From the NCBI GenBank assembly GCA_910584085.1, contig CAJTZY010000024.1, positions 1 through 13,563 of the forward strand: DNA of 13,563 nt, written 5' to 3'. The notes under the pieces are model-generated. The model worked only from the letters and a program-made list of their open reading frames with translations, did not search any database and was not told the DNA's origin. Origin of the DNA: an uncultured Bacilli bacterium (GTDB taxonomy: Bacteria; Bacillota_I; Bacilli_A; RF39; UBA660). Every line of letters starts with the position of its first letter. The first letter of the stretch is position 1. The translations under genes were made by a program, and so were the position numbers. Positions 1 to 7,653 of this stretch are shown here, in pieces.

Positions 1-2040
1 GCTTATACCTGGATTACTTGGCATTCCCATTCCACCAATGTTACTTGATGTATGTCCAACCATACTTCCAGTATTACTTCCACTTATACCTGGATTACCT
101 GACATAGCCATGCTATTTATGCTATTAGAAGAATAATTGTTATTTGAAGTATTAGTTTGTGAAATATCTTTACCATTTAATTTTACAAATCCTATTGTTG
201 TATCCTCTCTATTAACACCTACAACAACGTCTTTTCCAGCTTTTAAGAGTTCTTGGGCCTCATCTCTTGTGATTTTTTCCGCAAATCCATATTCTGATTC
301 CTTGTAATAACTTCCTGGTGTTGCTCCGTCTTTCCAAATTGATCCTATTGCTGAAACTCCATTTGAATCTTTTATTGCTAAATCTGCTGCTTCATATACC
401 TTTTCATTTCCGCTAGACACATTATTAATTTTATTATCAAATGATTCTGACACTATTGTTTGATTATTCACTACAGGTGGTACTACTACGCCTGAATACA
501 TTGTTCCTATACCTGGTGTAGTAATATTAGTATTTGGGGTTGAAGGCATTGCTGGATTAATTCCACTTGTTGGTATATTTGATGATGTATTTCCTCCTAC
601 TAAAACAATGGTATCCCCATTAAAATGATTTGGTCTACCACCTGAACTCCCTATATTGCTTCCTGTTGGAAAGCTTGGTTGTGGTCTTGGTGTCATTGTT
701 GATATATTACTTCCTGTATAACTTGGTATATTTCCTGTATTGCTTCCTGTTGGAACACTTGGCTGTGGTCTTGGTGTTATTGTTGATACATTACTTCCTG
801 TATAACTTGGTATATTTCCTGCATTACTTCCAGTTGGAACACTTGGCTGTGGTCTTGGTGTTATTGTTGATATATTACTTCCTGTATAACTTGGTATATT
901 TCCTGTATTGCTTCCAATTGGCACACTTGGTTGTGGTCTTGATGTTATTGTTGATATGTTACTTCCTGTATTACTTGGTGTGCTTACTGTATTACTTCCA
1001 ATTGGCGCACTTGGCTGTGGTCTTGGTGTTATTGTTGATATATTACTTCCTGTATAACTTGGTATATTTCCTGTATTGCTTCCAATTGGCACACTTGGTT
1101 GTGGTCTTGATGTTATTGTTGATATGTTACTTCCTGTATTACTTGGTGTGCTTACTGTATTACTTCCAATTGGTGCACTTGGTTGTGGTCTTGATGTTAT
1201 TGTTGATATGTTACTTTCTGTATTGCTTCCGCTTATACTTGATGAAGTTTTAATTTCTTCTTTTTCAATAGTACTATCAGAATTTACAGTATTTGATTCA
1301 TTTAAATTTTCCGAATTATCAAAAGTAGCTGCACTTTCTAACTCTTTTTGTATAGATGATGTATTTATCCCTGAAATGGAATTCAAATTATTTGAACTAT
1401 AATTATTTGAATTTTCTGGTTGAAGCTGATTGAAAGTATCAAATTCAGAACTTGTAAAATTACCATCAACATCTACATCAAGAATTTTTTCATTATCAAC
1501 TGGTATTCTATAAGAAGCATCTTTAAAAACTTCATCATTAAAAGAACTTTCCCCTCTAACAACATAATTAATTTTTCCAGAAAAACCATTTGGTAAACCA
1601 TTTCTATTCTCATAATTACGTGTATCTTTAGTAAACTCTACTACAACATCTCCTTCATTATGGCCCAAGTATTTTTGACCTTCATCTCCATTAAGTCCTT
1701 TAGAATCTGCAATTATTGCTGGTAATACAGTACCATCATCTAAATAAATATCTATATAATCCCCTGCCTCACCAAAAATATGAGAAACTGCTACTGTATA
1801 ACGACCATTTATCATACCAAAGCCTTCTGAATCATATTGTCTTCCTTCAAGAGTATTATCTACTTTTTCACTTAAAATTTTCTGATTTGAATTTGCCCAC
1901 TCATCTGTATCACGCCAACGTTCATAATGATACTCAATACCTTTATCTTCTGGAATAATTGCTGTTGAACCATGTCCCAATTGTTCAAATACAACCCCCT
2001 CATTATTTGTAACTACTTCTGTTCCATTATTATTTTCCAT
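1..2040 (-). CDS. Large Ser/Asn/Thr-rich repeat protein, paralogue 2 (C-terminus beyond left edge)
   Basis: Partial gene: 680 codons run without a stop from an ATG at 2040 to base 1. The start follows a clear ribosome site (AGAGGTG). There is no Sec signal peptide or N-terminal membrane segment. Visible parts in order are: a globular domain at about residues 70-140 (GRYTVAV, GDYIDIYLDDG, ADSKG); an Asn/Ser linker; a Pro/Ser/Thr repeat array at 271-459; a conserved segment with GDTIVLVGGN; a second module at about 535-635 (ADLAIKD, GSIWKDG, YGFAEKI, DTTIGFVKL); and a Ser/Gly/Asn-rich tail with TSSNIGG motifs. The protein upstream (865 aa) has the same layout, so the two arose by duplication. 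The globular domain reminds me of double-psi beta-barrel proteins, but this is recall, not proof. Position downstream of WXG100 genes and lack of a signal peptide make it a candidate T7SS cargo (inference). Reading frame is certain; function is unknown. Confidence 0.85.
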   Translation of the reverse strand, partial: MENNNGTEVVTNNEGVVFEQLGHGSTAIIPEDKGIEYHYERWRDTDEWANSNQKILSEKVDNTLEGRQYDSEGFGMINGRYTVAVSHIFGEAGDYIDIYLDDGTVLPAIIADSKGLNGDEGQKYLGHNEGDVVVEFTKDTRNYENRNGLPNGFSGKINYVVRGESSFNDEVFKDASYRIPVDNEKILDVDVDGNFTSSEFDTFNQLQPENSNNYSSNNLNSISGINTSSIQKELESAATFDNSENLNESNTVNSDSTIEKEEIKTSSSISGSNTESNISTITSRPQPSAPIGSNTVSTPSNTGSNISTITSRPQPSVPIGSNTGNIPSYTGSNISTITPRPQPSAPIGSNTVSTPSNTGSNISTITSRPQPSVPIGSNTGNIPSYTGSNISTITPRPQPSVPTGSNAGNIPSYTGSNVSTITPRPQPSVPTGSNTGNIPSYTGSNISTMTPRPQPSFPTGSNIGSSGGRPNHFNGDTIVLVGGNTSSNIPTSGINPAMPSTPNTNITTPGIGTMYSGVVVPPVVNNQTIVSESFDNKINNVSSGNEKVYEAADLAIKDSNGVSAIGSIWKDGATPGSYYKESEYGFAEKITRDEAQELLKAGKDVVVGVNREDTTIGFVKLNGKDISQTNTSNNNYSSNSINSMAMSGNPGISGSNTGSMVGHTSSNIGGMGMPSNPGIS
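664..1230 (-). repeat. 84-bp in-frame tandem repeats (28-aa units)
   Basis: One 21-residue partial unit is followed by six full 84-bp units, all in frame in paralogue 2. The GGTTGTGG/GGCTGTGG landmark on the plus strand recurs at exactly 84-bp spacing (677, 761, 845, 929, 1013, 1097, 1181). Each unit carries TGSN(I/V)ST, then a PRPQPS or SRPQPS core. Two unit types exist: one with VSTPSNTG and one with GNIPSYTG. They alternate at 832-1167, which gives a 168-bp higher-order period. The last units (664-831) are all of the second type. Confidence 0.95.
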
Positions 2041-2214
2041 ATTTTCACCTCTATTATTTTGATTTTAAAGTATTATATTCATGTTACTAATTTATATCAT
2101 ATTCAGTACTCTGAGCTATATTTATACTTTTATTTGAATTATAAATAATATTTTAATCAACATTACCTAATATTATTAATATATATAATTAAGTTTCTAG
2201 TATATTTTAGATTT

Positions 2215-2253
2215 ATAGGAAAAACCATATACTAACCTTTAGTCTTTTCCTAT
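2215..2253 (-). other. Stem-loop just after the stop of the 865-aa gene
   Basis: A 9-bp inverted repeat (ATAGGAAAA / TTTTCCTAT at 2215-2223 and 2245-2253) begins directly after the stop codon. It encloses a second small stem (ACTAA / TTAGT). No long U-run follows on the minus transcript, so it is not a classical Rho-independent terminator. It may protect the 3' end or weaken read-through between the two large paralogues. The rest of this 213-bp gap is extremely AT-rich and I see no convincing promoter in it. Confidence 0.45.
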
Positions 2254-4851
2254 TTATTTAGAACTATTGCTTGCTGTAGTATATCTATAAGCAGAAGTAT
2301 TACTAGATGTAGTTGTAGTACTATAATTTGACATTGGTTGTTTTGATATATTACTTGATGTTGTACTCTTAGATGAAATTCCTGCTGTTTTTAATATTGT
2401 GTTATTTGCAATAGTAGATTTGTAACTAATATTACTGTTTATCGCGCTACTATTTGATATTGATTGTTTTGGTGTATTAGAATAACTTGTTAATCCTGTA
2501 ATACTTGTTTGACTACTTTTATACATAGATGAATTACTAAAAGAATTTCCTGATAAATTTACTGTATTAGTGGGACTAGCTATACCTGTTGTTGGTATTA
2601 CTGTTGAAGTTATACTATCAATCATAGTGTTTAAATTACTACTATTAAATCTATTATTTGATGTATTTGACATGATAGTGCTTGATCCGATATTACTACT
2701 TACACTATTTATTGATGATTTATTAATTGAGGTACTTGTATTACTAATTGAAGATTTTGTAATTGAATTTGAGCCTATCATATTATTCATATTGCTTGAT
2801 GTTGATTTTGTGGATATATTTGAATTTGTCAAACTATTCATATTATTTGAAGTATAATTATTACTTGTATTATTACCTATAGATACTCTTGGGATATTTG
2901 AACTTATAGTACTACTACTATTTGAACTTAAAGTTGTGCTCCCTACTACATTACTTGATGTAGAGCTTAGTACACTAGATCCATTGCTTAAATTAGGCTT
3001 AGTTTGATTACCCACACCACTTGTTGCTGTATTTGATGTACTTGGTTTTGGTTGTGAAATTATTCCTACTATATTACTTGATGTATATACACCTATACTA
3101 CCAGTATTACTTCTATTACTTCCGCTTATACCTGGATTACTTGGTGTCACTATTCCACCAATATTGCTTGATGTGTATCCTACTATACTATTTCCATTAC
3201 TTCCACTTATATTTGGACGTACTATTCCATCTATTTTATCAGATGAATAATTATTATCTGTCGCATTAGATTGTTCACCTTCTAATTTTACAAATCCAAT
3301 TGTTGTATCATCCTTATTAACACTTACTACTACATCTTTTCCTGATTTTAAAATATCCTTTGCTTCTTCTTCTGTTATCTTTTCTGCAAATCCATACTCT
3401 GATTCTTTATAATAATCTCCTCGCGTTATTCCATCTTTCCATATTGATCCTATTGCAGATATACCATCTGAATCTTTTATTGCTAAATCTGCTGCTGTAA
3501 ATACTTTTTCATTTCCATTAGCTACATTATCTATTTTATTATCAAATTTTTCTGATATTGTTTTTTGATTGTTTACTACAGGTGGTATATATACTGAACC
3601 TGGTGTTGTGACATTAGTATTTGGTGTTGAAGGTATTGTGGAATTTATCCCACTTGATGGTACATTTGATGATACATTTCCACCAACCAAGACAATAGTA
3701 TCTCCCTCAAACTTATTTGGTCTTTTTTGGACTGTTCCATTACTTGTACCTATACTTGGTGTTGTTACACCACTTACATTGCTTGACGTAGAAACACTAC
3801 TTGGAGTAATCGGTTTTTTTAATGCTCCGTTACTTCCTATTATACTTGGTCCTGTTATGCTACTTACATTGCTTGATGTATAACCATTACTTGGGGAATT
3901 ACTAGTATTCGATAATACTGAATCTTTATTTTCAGAATCAGTTTTTTGTTGTTCATTATCATTGGATAGTATTTCTTCTTTATCTTGTTGTTTAATTTCA
4001 CCAGTTGGAATTTCTTTTTTATTACTAACAGGTCCAATAATAGAATTTAGATTACTTGAGCTGAAATTATTTGAACTATTATTTTCTACTGTTTCAACTA
4101 AATTTTCATTATAATCATGCCCCGTATTTGAAAAGCCTTTTTCAGTCATAGCATAATATTTATCTACTTGAATTAAATCTGCTCCAGTCATTTTATTAAC
4201 AACTATATTACCATCAACTAATACACAATTTCCTCCTTCATCTATTGCATAACGATTTTCTCCAACTGCTATTCCAGTGACTTGTTTATTTCCATAATTC
4301 CAAACTTCACCATTGCTATACCCTGGGCCCTCATTTGCCCCATAATAAATTGGTTGTGTATAGTCAGTCCCATGTCTTGGATCTGGATCGTTTACTACCC
4401 ATTCAATTATATTTGAACCGTCTTTCATTCCCATAACATTTTGATCAGGATTTTTATTTAATACACCATCACCTTTTGAATCACCTATTATTGCTGGTAT
4501 TACAGTTCCATCATCTAAATATATATCTATATAAGTTCCTGGATCTCCATATGCACGTGTTGTTGCAACTAAATAGCGTCCATCAATCATCGCAAATCCT
4601 TCATCATTAAAATAACTTTCATCTTTCATTACAGTAGATTGTATAGCTGAATTAGATGTAAGCATTCCTTGACCCATATACATATAAAAATCGCCATTCT
4701 GGTGCACACCACTACCTTGTGTTTCATATTTATTATTTAAATTTGTTATTACCGCCATACTTCCTGGTGTGGCCTGAAGATAATCATTTATTACTGTGTC
4801 ACCTTTTTCAATTTTTATTTTATTTAAATCTTCTATATTGCTAAAATCCAT
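2254..4851 (-). CDS. Large Ser/Asn/Thr-rich repeat protein, paralogue 1 (865 aa)
   Basis: The ATG at 4851 follows a good ribosome site (GGTGGG, 5-6 nt away). There is no signal peptide, membrane helix or LPxTG anchor. Layout: a globular domain at about 80-155 (GRYLVATTRAYGD, DIYLDDG, GDSKGDG); an acidic/Asn linker with SSSN; a Ser/Thr/Pro region with TSSN motifs at about 325 and 355; GDTIVLVGGNVSSN at 383-396; a second module at about 425-525 (ADLAIKD, GSIWKDG, YGFAEKI, DTTIGFVKL); then some 330 residues of Ser/Asn/Thr low complexity. Both modules and the GDTIVLVGGN segment match the next gene downstream. It is the first large gene after the membrane protein and lies 15 bases from it, so it is probably in the same operon as the WXG100 genes. 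Candidate T7SS-exported surface or matrix protein (inference). I do not recognise a named family; an enzymatic role for the first domain is possible but unproven. Confidence 0.88.
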   Translation of the reverse strand: MDFSNIEDLNKIKIEKGDTVINDYLQATPGSMAVITNLNNKYETQGSGVHQNGDFYMYMGQGMLTSNSAIQSTVMKDESYFNDEGFAMIDGRYLVATTRAYGDPGTYIDIYLDDGTVIPAIIGDSKGDGVLNKNPDQNVMGMKDGSNIIEWVVNDPDPRHGTDYTQPIYYGANEGPGYSNGEVWNYGNKQVTGIAVGENRYAIDEGGNCVLVDGNIVVNKMTGADLIQVDKYYAMTEKGFSNTGHDYNENLVETVENNSSNNFSSSNLNSIIGPVSNKKEIPTGEIKQQDKEEILSNDNEQQKTDSENKDSVLSNTSNSPSNGYTSSNVSSITGPSIIGSNGALKKPITPSSVSTSSNVSGVTTPSIGTSNGTVQKRPNKFEGDTIVLVGGNVSSNVPSSGINSTIPSTPNTNVTTPGSVYIPPVVNNQKTISEKFDNKIDNVANGNEKVFTAADLAIKDSDGISAIGSIWKDGITRGDYYKESEYGFAEKITEEEAKDILKSGKDVVVSVNKDDTTIGFVKLEGEQSNATDNNYSSDKIDGIVRPNISGSNGNSIVGYTSSNIGGIVTPSNPGISGSNRSNTGSIGVYTSSNIVGIISQPKPSTSNTATSGVGNQTKPNLSNGSSVLSSTSSNVVGSTTLSSNSSSTISSNIPRVSIGNNTSNNYTSNNMNSLTNSNISTKSTSSNMNNMIGSNSITKSSISNTSTSINKSSINSVSSNIGSSTIMSNTSNNRFNSSNLNTMIDSITSTVIPTTGIASPTNTVNLSGNSFSNSSMYKSSQTSITGLTSYSNTPKQSISNSSAINSNISYKSTIANNTILKTAGISSKSTTSSNISKQPMSNYSTTTTSSNTSAYRYTTASNSSK

Positions 4852-4866
4852 ATTCCCACCATCCTG

Positions 4867-6222
4867 TTATCTTGTTACACTTCTTCCCACACTTCTAACA
4901 TAGTTTAAAGCAGCATTTTGTGCTTGATTGCCATATTCTTTTTGTAATTTTTCTAAATCTATTTCACTTTTATAACTACTAAATTTTGATATAAAGGTTC
5001 TAAATTGATCATTTAAAGGAGTATAAATAAAATTTCCTAAATCTTTATTTTCAAGACCTTTTCCCCCGATTGTAGAAAACATATTTATTTTTCCATCTTT
5101 TAATACTCCAATTGATAAATTCAATGGATCTACCACTAATGTTATTTTTTCTTCTGGTATTTCTATCATTGATACCATATGATTACCTAAATATGGTTCT
5201 AAATTATAATTTGACTCTATCTCATATTCAGAGAATTGATTTATACTTGTATCCCTTTTTGAACCATCAACAACATTTCTTTCCACATTTGCAAAACTAT
5301 TATCAGTATAATAACTTCCATCTTGGTATACCATTAAATTTCTAGCATTATATTTTGGGTTTATATTATTCATTATTGCAGAAAAATCATCTGCTAAATT
5401 TCTACATTTAGCAATGCCTGCATCAGTTATATCAAGTCTCCAAAGCCCATATATATCCTTCTTTGGTGCACCATATCCATCAATAGTTTCCCAAGTATCA
5501 TCAATTACTTTCATAATAGTTTGTAAATCACTTAAATTTAATGATTTTATTTCTTCTGCATATGCCTTAATTCCCTTTTCATACTCAATTTGTTCATTTA
5601 AAAACAAAAACTCATTTCCAAATTCAGTTATCTGATTATGAATATGTATTTTTCCTAATTCTAAAGTTTCTTTTAATGCATTAGTATCTGGATTTTGTTG
5701 CTTTCTAATTTCTGCATATTCATTTATAGAATCTACTGCATCCTCTACAATTTCACCAAATATTTCAAAATCATTAGGTTTACCATTGTTATTAAATGAT
5801 GTATAGGTTACCTCCTGTTCACTTTTAGAAAAAGGAGATTGTTGATTTTTTTGGTTATATACACATACTCCTCCAACTAAACACATAATTGTAGTTGGTA
5901 CTAAAGTCATTAAAGCAATCTTACCTTTTAAACTTTCAGCTGCTTTATTATTACTTTTTTTAAGTGAATATTTATTTTTTTTTGCTTTTTTTCTTAAATC
6001 TCTTACTTTAATAGTGGATACTTTACCATATTTATCATAAATAGCTGAATGTCTTTTGTTTTCAACTAACTTTTTAATATCTTTTCGTTTTTGATTCTTA
6101 GGTGTAACATAATTATATATATCTTTACCATATATTTCATATATAGTTTGATAATCTTTACTTTCCATTAATTTATATAAATTTTGTAATTGTTCTTCAT
6201 TGATTAAACTTTCTTTATTCAT
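4867..6222 (-). CDS. Single-pass membrane protein with cytoplasmic YGK-repeat region
   Basis: 451 aa. The first ~99 residues are strongly basic and contain two related segments, DYQTIYEIYGK (23-33) and HSAIYDKYGK (58-67), each followed by a Lys/Arg-rich (K/R)DI/L helix. One hydrophobic segment (about 101-122, ALMTLVPTTIMCLVGGVCVY) is the only membrane span. By the positive-inside rule the N-terminus is cytoplasmic and residues 123-451 are outside. The outer part is predicted mainly helical up to about 300 (FEIFGEIVEDAVDSI, then ITEFGNEFLFLNEQI). It then turns more beta-like (ITLVVDPLNLSIGVL, MFSTIGGKG). The start ATG lies just 3 bases after the upstream stop, so translation is probably coupled; the ribosome site is weak. 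I do not recognise the family. Its place between the small WXG-like proteins and the large repeat proteins suggests an envelope-side role in their export or anchoring, which is inference. Confidence 0.85.
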   Translation of the reverse strand: MNKESLINEEQLQNLYKLMESKDYQTIYEIYGKDIYNYVTPKNQKRKDIKKLVENKRHSAIYDKYGKVSTIKVRDLRKKAKKNKYSLKKSNNKAAESLKGKIALMTLVPTTIMCLVGGVCVYNQKNQQSPFSKSEQEVTYTSFNNNGKPNDFEIFGEIVEDAVDSINEYAEIRKQQNPDTNALKETLELGKIHIHNQITEFGNEFLFLNEQIEYEKGIKAYAEEIKSLNLSDLQTIMKVIDDTWETIDGYGAPKKDIYGLWRLDITDAGIAKCRNLADDFSAIMNNINPKYNARNLMVYQDGSYYTDNSFANVERNVVDGSKRDTSINQFSEYEIESNYNLEPYLGNHMVSMIEIPEEKITLVVDPLNLSIGVLKDGKINMFSTIGGKGLENKDLGNFIYTPLNDQFRTFISKFSSYKSEIDLEKLQKEYGNQAQNAALNYVRSVGRSVTR

Positions 6223-6225
6223 ACT

Positions 6226-6567
6226 CTATAATTCACTTTCTAATATTGTTTTTGCTTCTTTAAAACTATTATTATCTAAATACATATTTTGATTATTTAT
6301 AAAACCTGTACTTAATAATTCCATATTTTTTATATATGACTCTAGCCATTTTTCTATTTTTTCCATATCATCACTTATTTTATTAAATTTATAAGTTAAT
6401 TTATTATTTATTAAATTGGAAACTTCATTATTTTTATCAATAATAATTCCCTTATCAAAATTTCTTTGAAGTTCATACATGTATTTTTTTATGTTTAAAA
6501 TTATTTCACTATAACTTTTTATATATTCTGAAAAAATTATTTTTTTATTATCTTGCAAAATAATCAT
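6226..6567 (-). CDS. Small helical protein in T7SS cluster (113 aa)
   Basis: The ATG at 6567 overlaps the upstream stop as ATGA, typical of translational coupling. A TTG six bases earlier is the other possible start. The product is Lys/Asn/Ile-rich and almost wholly helical by composition, with no signal peptide or membrane span. A tryptophan sits in the middle (IEKWLESYIKNM), but it is not followed by a small residue and Gly, so I do not call it WXG. Size, helical content and neighbours fit a small T7SS partner or chaperone-like protein. I recognise no family, and function is open. Confidence 0.75.
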   Translation of the reverse strand: MIILQDNKKIIFSEYIKSYSEIILNIKKYMYELQRNFDKGIIIDKNNEVSNLINNKLTYKFNKISDDMEKIEKWLESYIKNMELLSTGFINNQNMYLDNNSFKEAKTILESEL

Positions 6568-6974
6568 CTCCAACTTTGAATTAAAAGATTTTCTATATTT
6601 TTTATTTTTTCTTCTAATTTTTTTATTTCTTGTTCATTTTTGATAATTTTACTTTTATCTTCTAATTTAGTACTAGTTCTTAAAATTATATTTTCTTGTT
6701 GTAATTTTCTTATTTCTAAAGTATAATTTTGCGCTACTGATACCTGGTTCATTGACTCATTTGACCTATCCAGTAAGTTTAAGTAATCCATAAGTTCATC
6801 AGTTAATTTTTTTAATGAATTTACAAAATTATTCTTTGCCATGCCAGACCACTTATATTCATCTATATTATATATACAATCTTTAAAAACAATATTATAA
6901 ATTTCACTTACAGTCATTTTAACTAAATTTATATTATTTTTACTTAAAGTAACATTAATTTTATCCAAATCCAT
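6564..6974 (-). CDS. WXG-like protein with C-terminal coiled coil (136 aa)
   Basis: The ATG at 6974 is preceded by GGTGG at good spacing. The first half resembles a WXG100 hairpin: helix, a turn with KWSGMAKNNF (W-S-G, about residues 42-51), then a second helix. The second half (about 85-136) is a charged Glu/Lys coiled coil (IRKLQQENIIL, EQEIKKLEEKIKNIENLL), which makes it longer than the roughly 100 residues usual for WXG100 proteins. There is no signal peptide. It lies between the WXG-like gene upstream (9-base gap) and the 113-aa gene that overlaps its stop. A T7SS substrate or a partner/adaptor for the larger cargo is the best inference; the WXG motif is seen directly. Confidence 0.8.
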   Translation of the reverse strand: MDLDKINVTLSKNNINLVKMTVSEIYNIVFKDCIYNIDEYKWSGMAKNNFVNSLKKLTDELMDYLNLLDRSNESMNQVSVAQNYTLEIRKLQQENIILRTSTKLEDKSKIIKNEQEIKKLEEKIKNIENLLIQSWR

Positions 6975-6983
6975 ATTCCACCA

Positions 6984-7292
6984 TTATAAACTCATATTCC
7001 CATATAAAGATTCTATATTTTTTTTATCCAATGCCTCATATTCTTCTAAATTCTTCATTAAGGACCTAATTAGTTCATTTGCTCTACTACATTCTGAAAT
7101 AAATCCATTCAATGTATAATCACATTTACTTTTAAAATATTCTGCATTAATACTATTCCAAGTATCAAATTCTGATAATTTATTAATTTTATCTTTAACA
7201 ATCTGAATTTTGCTTATTACATTATTCATATTTTTTATAATCTCTGTTATTATTTCTACTGAATAATATAGTTCTATATTAGAATTTTGCAT
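6984..7292 (-). CDS. WXG-like small protein with YxxxD tail (102 aa)
   Basis: I choose the ATG at 7292 because AAAGGGTGA lies 5 bases upstream; a GTG at 7301 would sit inside that ribosome site. The length is typical of WXG100 proteins. The central turn reads DTWNSINAEYF, i.e. W-N-S in place of W-x-G, between two predicted helices. Near the C-terminus EEYEALDKK supplies YxxxD, the general secretion signal of ESX/T7SS substrates in actinobacteria and some Bacillota. There is no signal peptide. The gene follows the 96-aa gene with a 12-base gap and is in the same operon. Degenerate WXG100-superfamily membership is inference from motif, size and context. Confidence 0.8.
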   Translation of the reverse strand: MQNSNIELYYSVEIITEIIKNMNNVISKIQIVKDKINKLSEFDTWNSINAEYFKSKCDYTLNGFISECSRANELIRSLMKNLEEYEALDKKNIESLYGNMSL

Positions 7293-7304
7293 TGAATTCA
7301 CCCT

Positions 7305-7595
7305 TTATATTATATTTTTACTAGAAAACTTTGTATCAACGTAATTATAAGCATCGCTTATTTTATTTAATATAATTTTCATACTATAAATTTTATCATT
7401 ATACTTTTTCATATTAACAATGTTTGTTTCTTTTAAGGCAGTACATATTTTAGCAGAATTATCTGTATTAAATCTACTTTGTAACAAACTTAATAATTGA
7501 AAAGTTTTATTTAAATCTTCTGTTATTTCATTTGCTTCATTTTCTATTTCTTGGCCTATTTTAAATAATTTATCTGTATCAATAGTGTTTTTCAT
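7305..7595 (-). CDS. WXG100-superfamily-like protein lacking the Trp (96 aa)
   Basis: Start taken at the ATG at 7595; an in-frame GTG at 7616 lies inside a hairpin and has no ribosome site. The ATG itself has only a weak one (TTTGG). The product is a small two-helix protein: TDKLFKIGQEIENEANEI and FQLLSLLQS, then a turn with SRFNTDNSA where WXG proteins carry Trp, then a second helix ending ISDAYNYVDTKF. That last stretch contains YxxxD (Y-N-Y-V-D). Size, helix-turn-helix shape and the YxxxD signal match T7SS substrates of the WXG100/LXG-associated type, although the hallmark Trp is replaced by Phe. There is no signal peptide or membrane span. It is separated from the WXG100 gene upstream by a stable stem-loop. 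Confidence 0.75.
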   Translation of the reverse strand: MKNTIDTDKLFKIGQEIENEANEITEDLNKTFQLLSLLQSRFNTDNSAKICTALKETNIVNMKKYNDKIYSMKIILNKISDAYNYVDTKFSSKNII

Positions 7596-7606
7596 ACTAA
7601 TACCAA

Positions 7607-7636
7607 ATAAATACACAATTCACATTGTGTATTTAT
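7607..7636 (-). promoter_or_regulatory. Perfect 12-bp stem-loop between WXG100 gene and next gene
   Basis: The arms ATAAATACACAA (7607-7618) and TTGTGTATTTAT (7625-7636) are exact reverse complements around a 6-nt loop. It lies 17 bases after the WXG100 stop and 11 bases before the ATG of the next gene. No U-run follows, so full termination is unlikely. It could stabilise the upstream mRNA, mark a processing site, or limit translation of the next gene, which lacks a good ribosome site. Structure is seen; role is inferred. Confidence 0.6.
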
Positions 7637-7653
7637 AAAGGACGATTATCTTT

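Noticed and set aside
664..1230. Regular 84-bp repeats could suggest a CRISPR array.
   Set aside because: Units are contiguous, in frame and lack unique spacers; they encode a protein repeat.
630..1402. Long open frames on the plus strand with Leu/Val/Tyr-rich repetitive translations (also 2570-2857, 3021-3269, 3569-3883, 5112-5635, 12972-13472).
   Set aside because: They are antisense shadows of the Ser/Asn/Thr-rich or Cys-rich minus-strand genes; they show no ribosome sites or recognisable domains.
1..4851. Sortase-anchored surface proteins of the usual type.
   Set aside because: The complete 865-aa protein has neither a signal peptide nor an LPxTG-helix-basic tail; the partial paralogue has no signal peptide either.
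7596..7616. GTG start giving a 103-aa form of the Trp-less WXG-like protein.
   Set aside because: The GTG lies inside the hairpin arm and has no ribosome site; the ATG at 7595 keeps the expected length.
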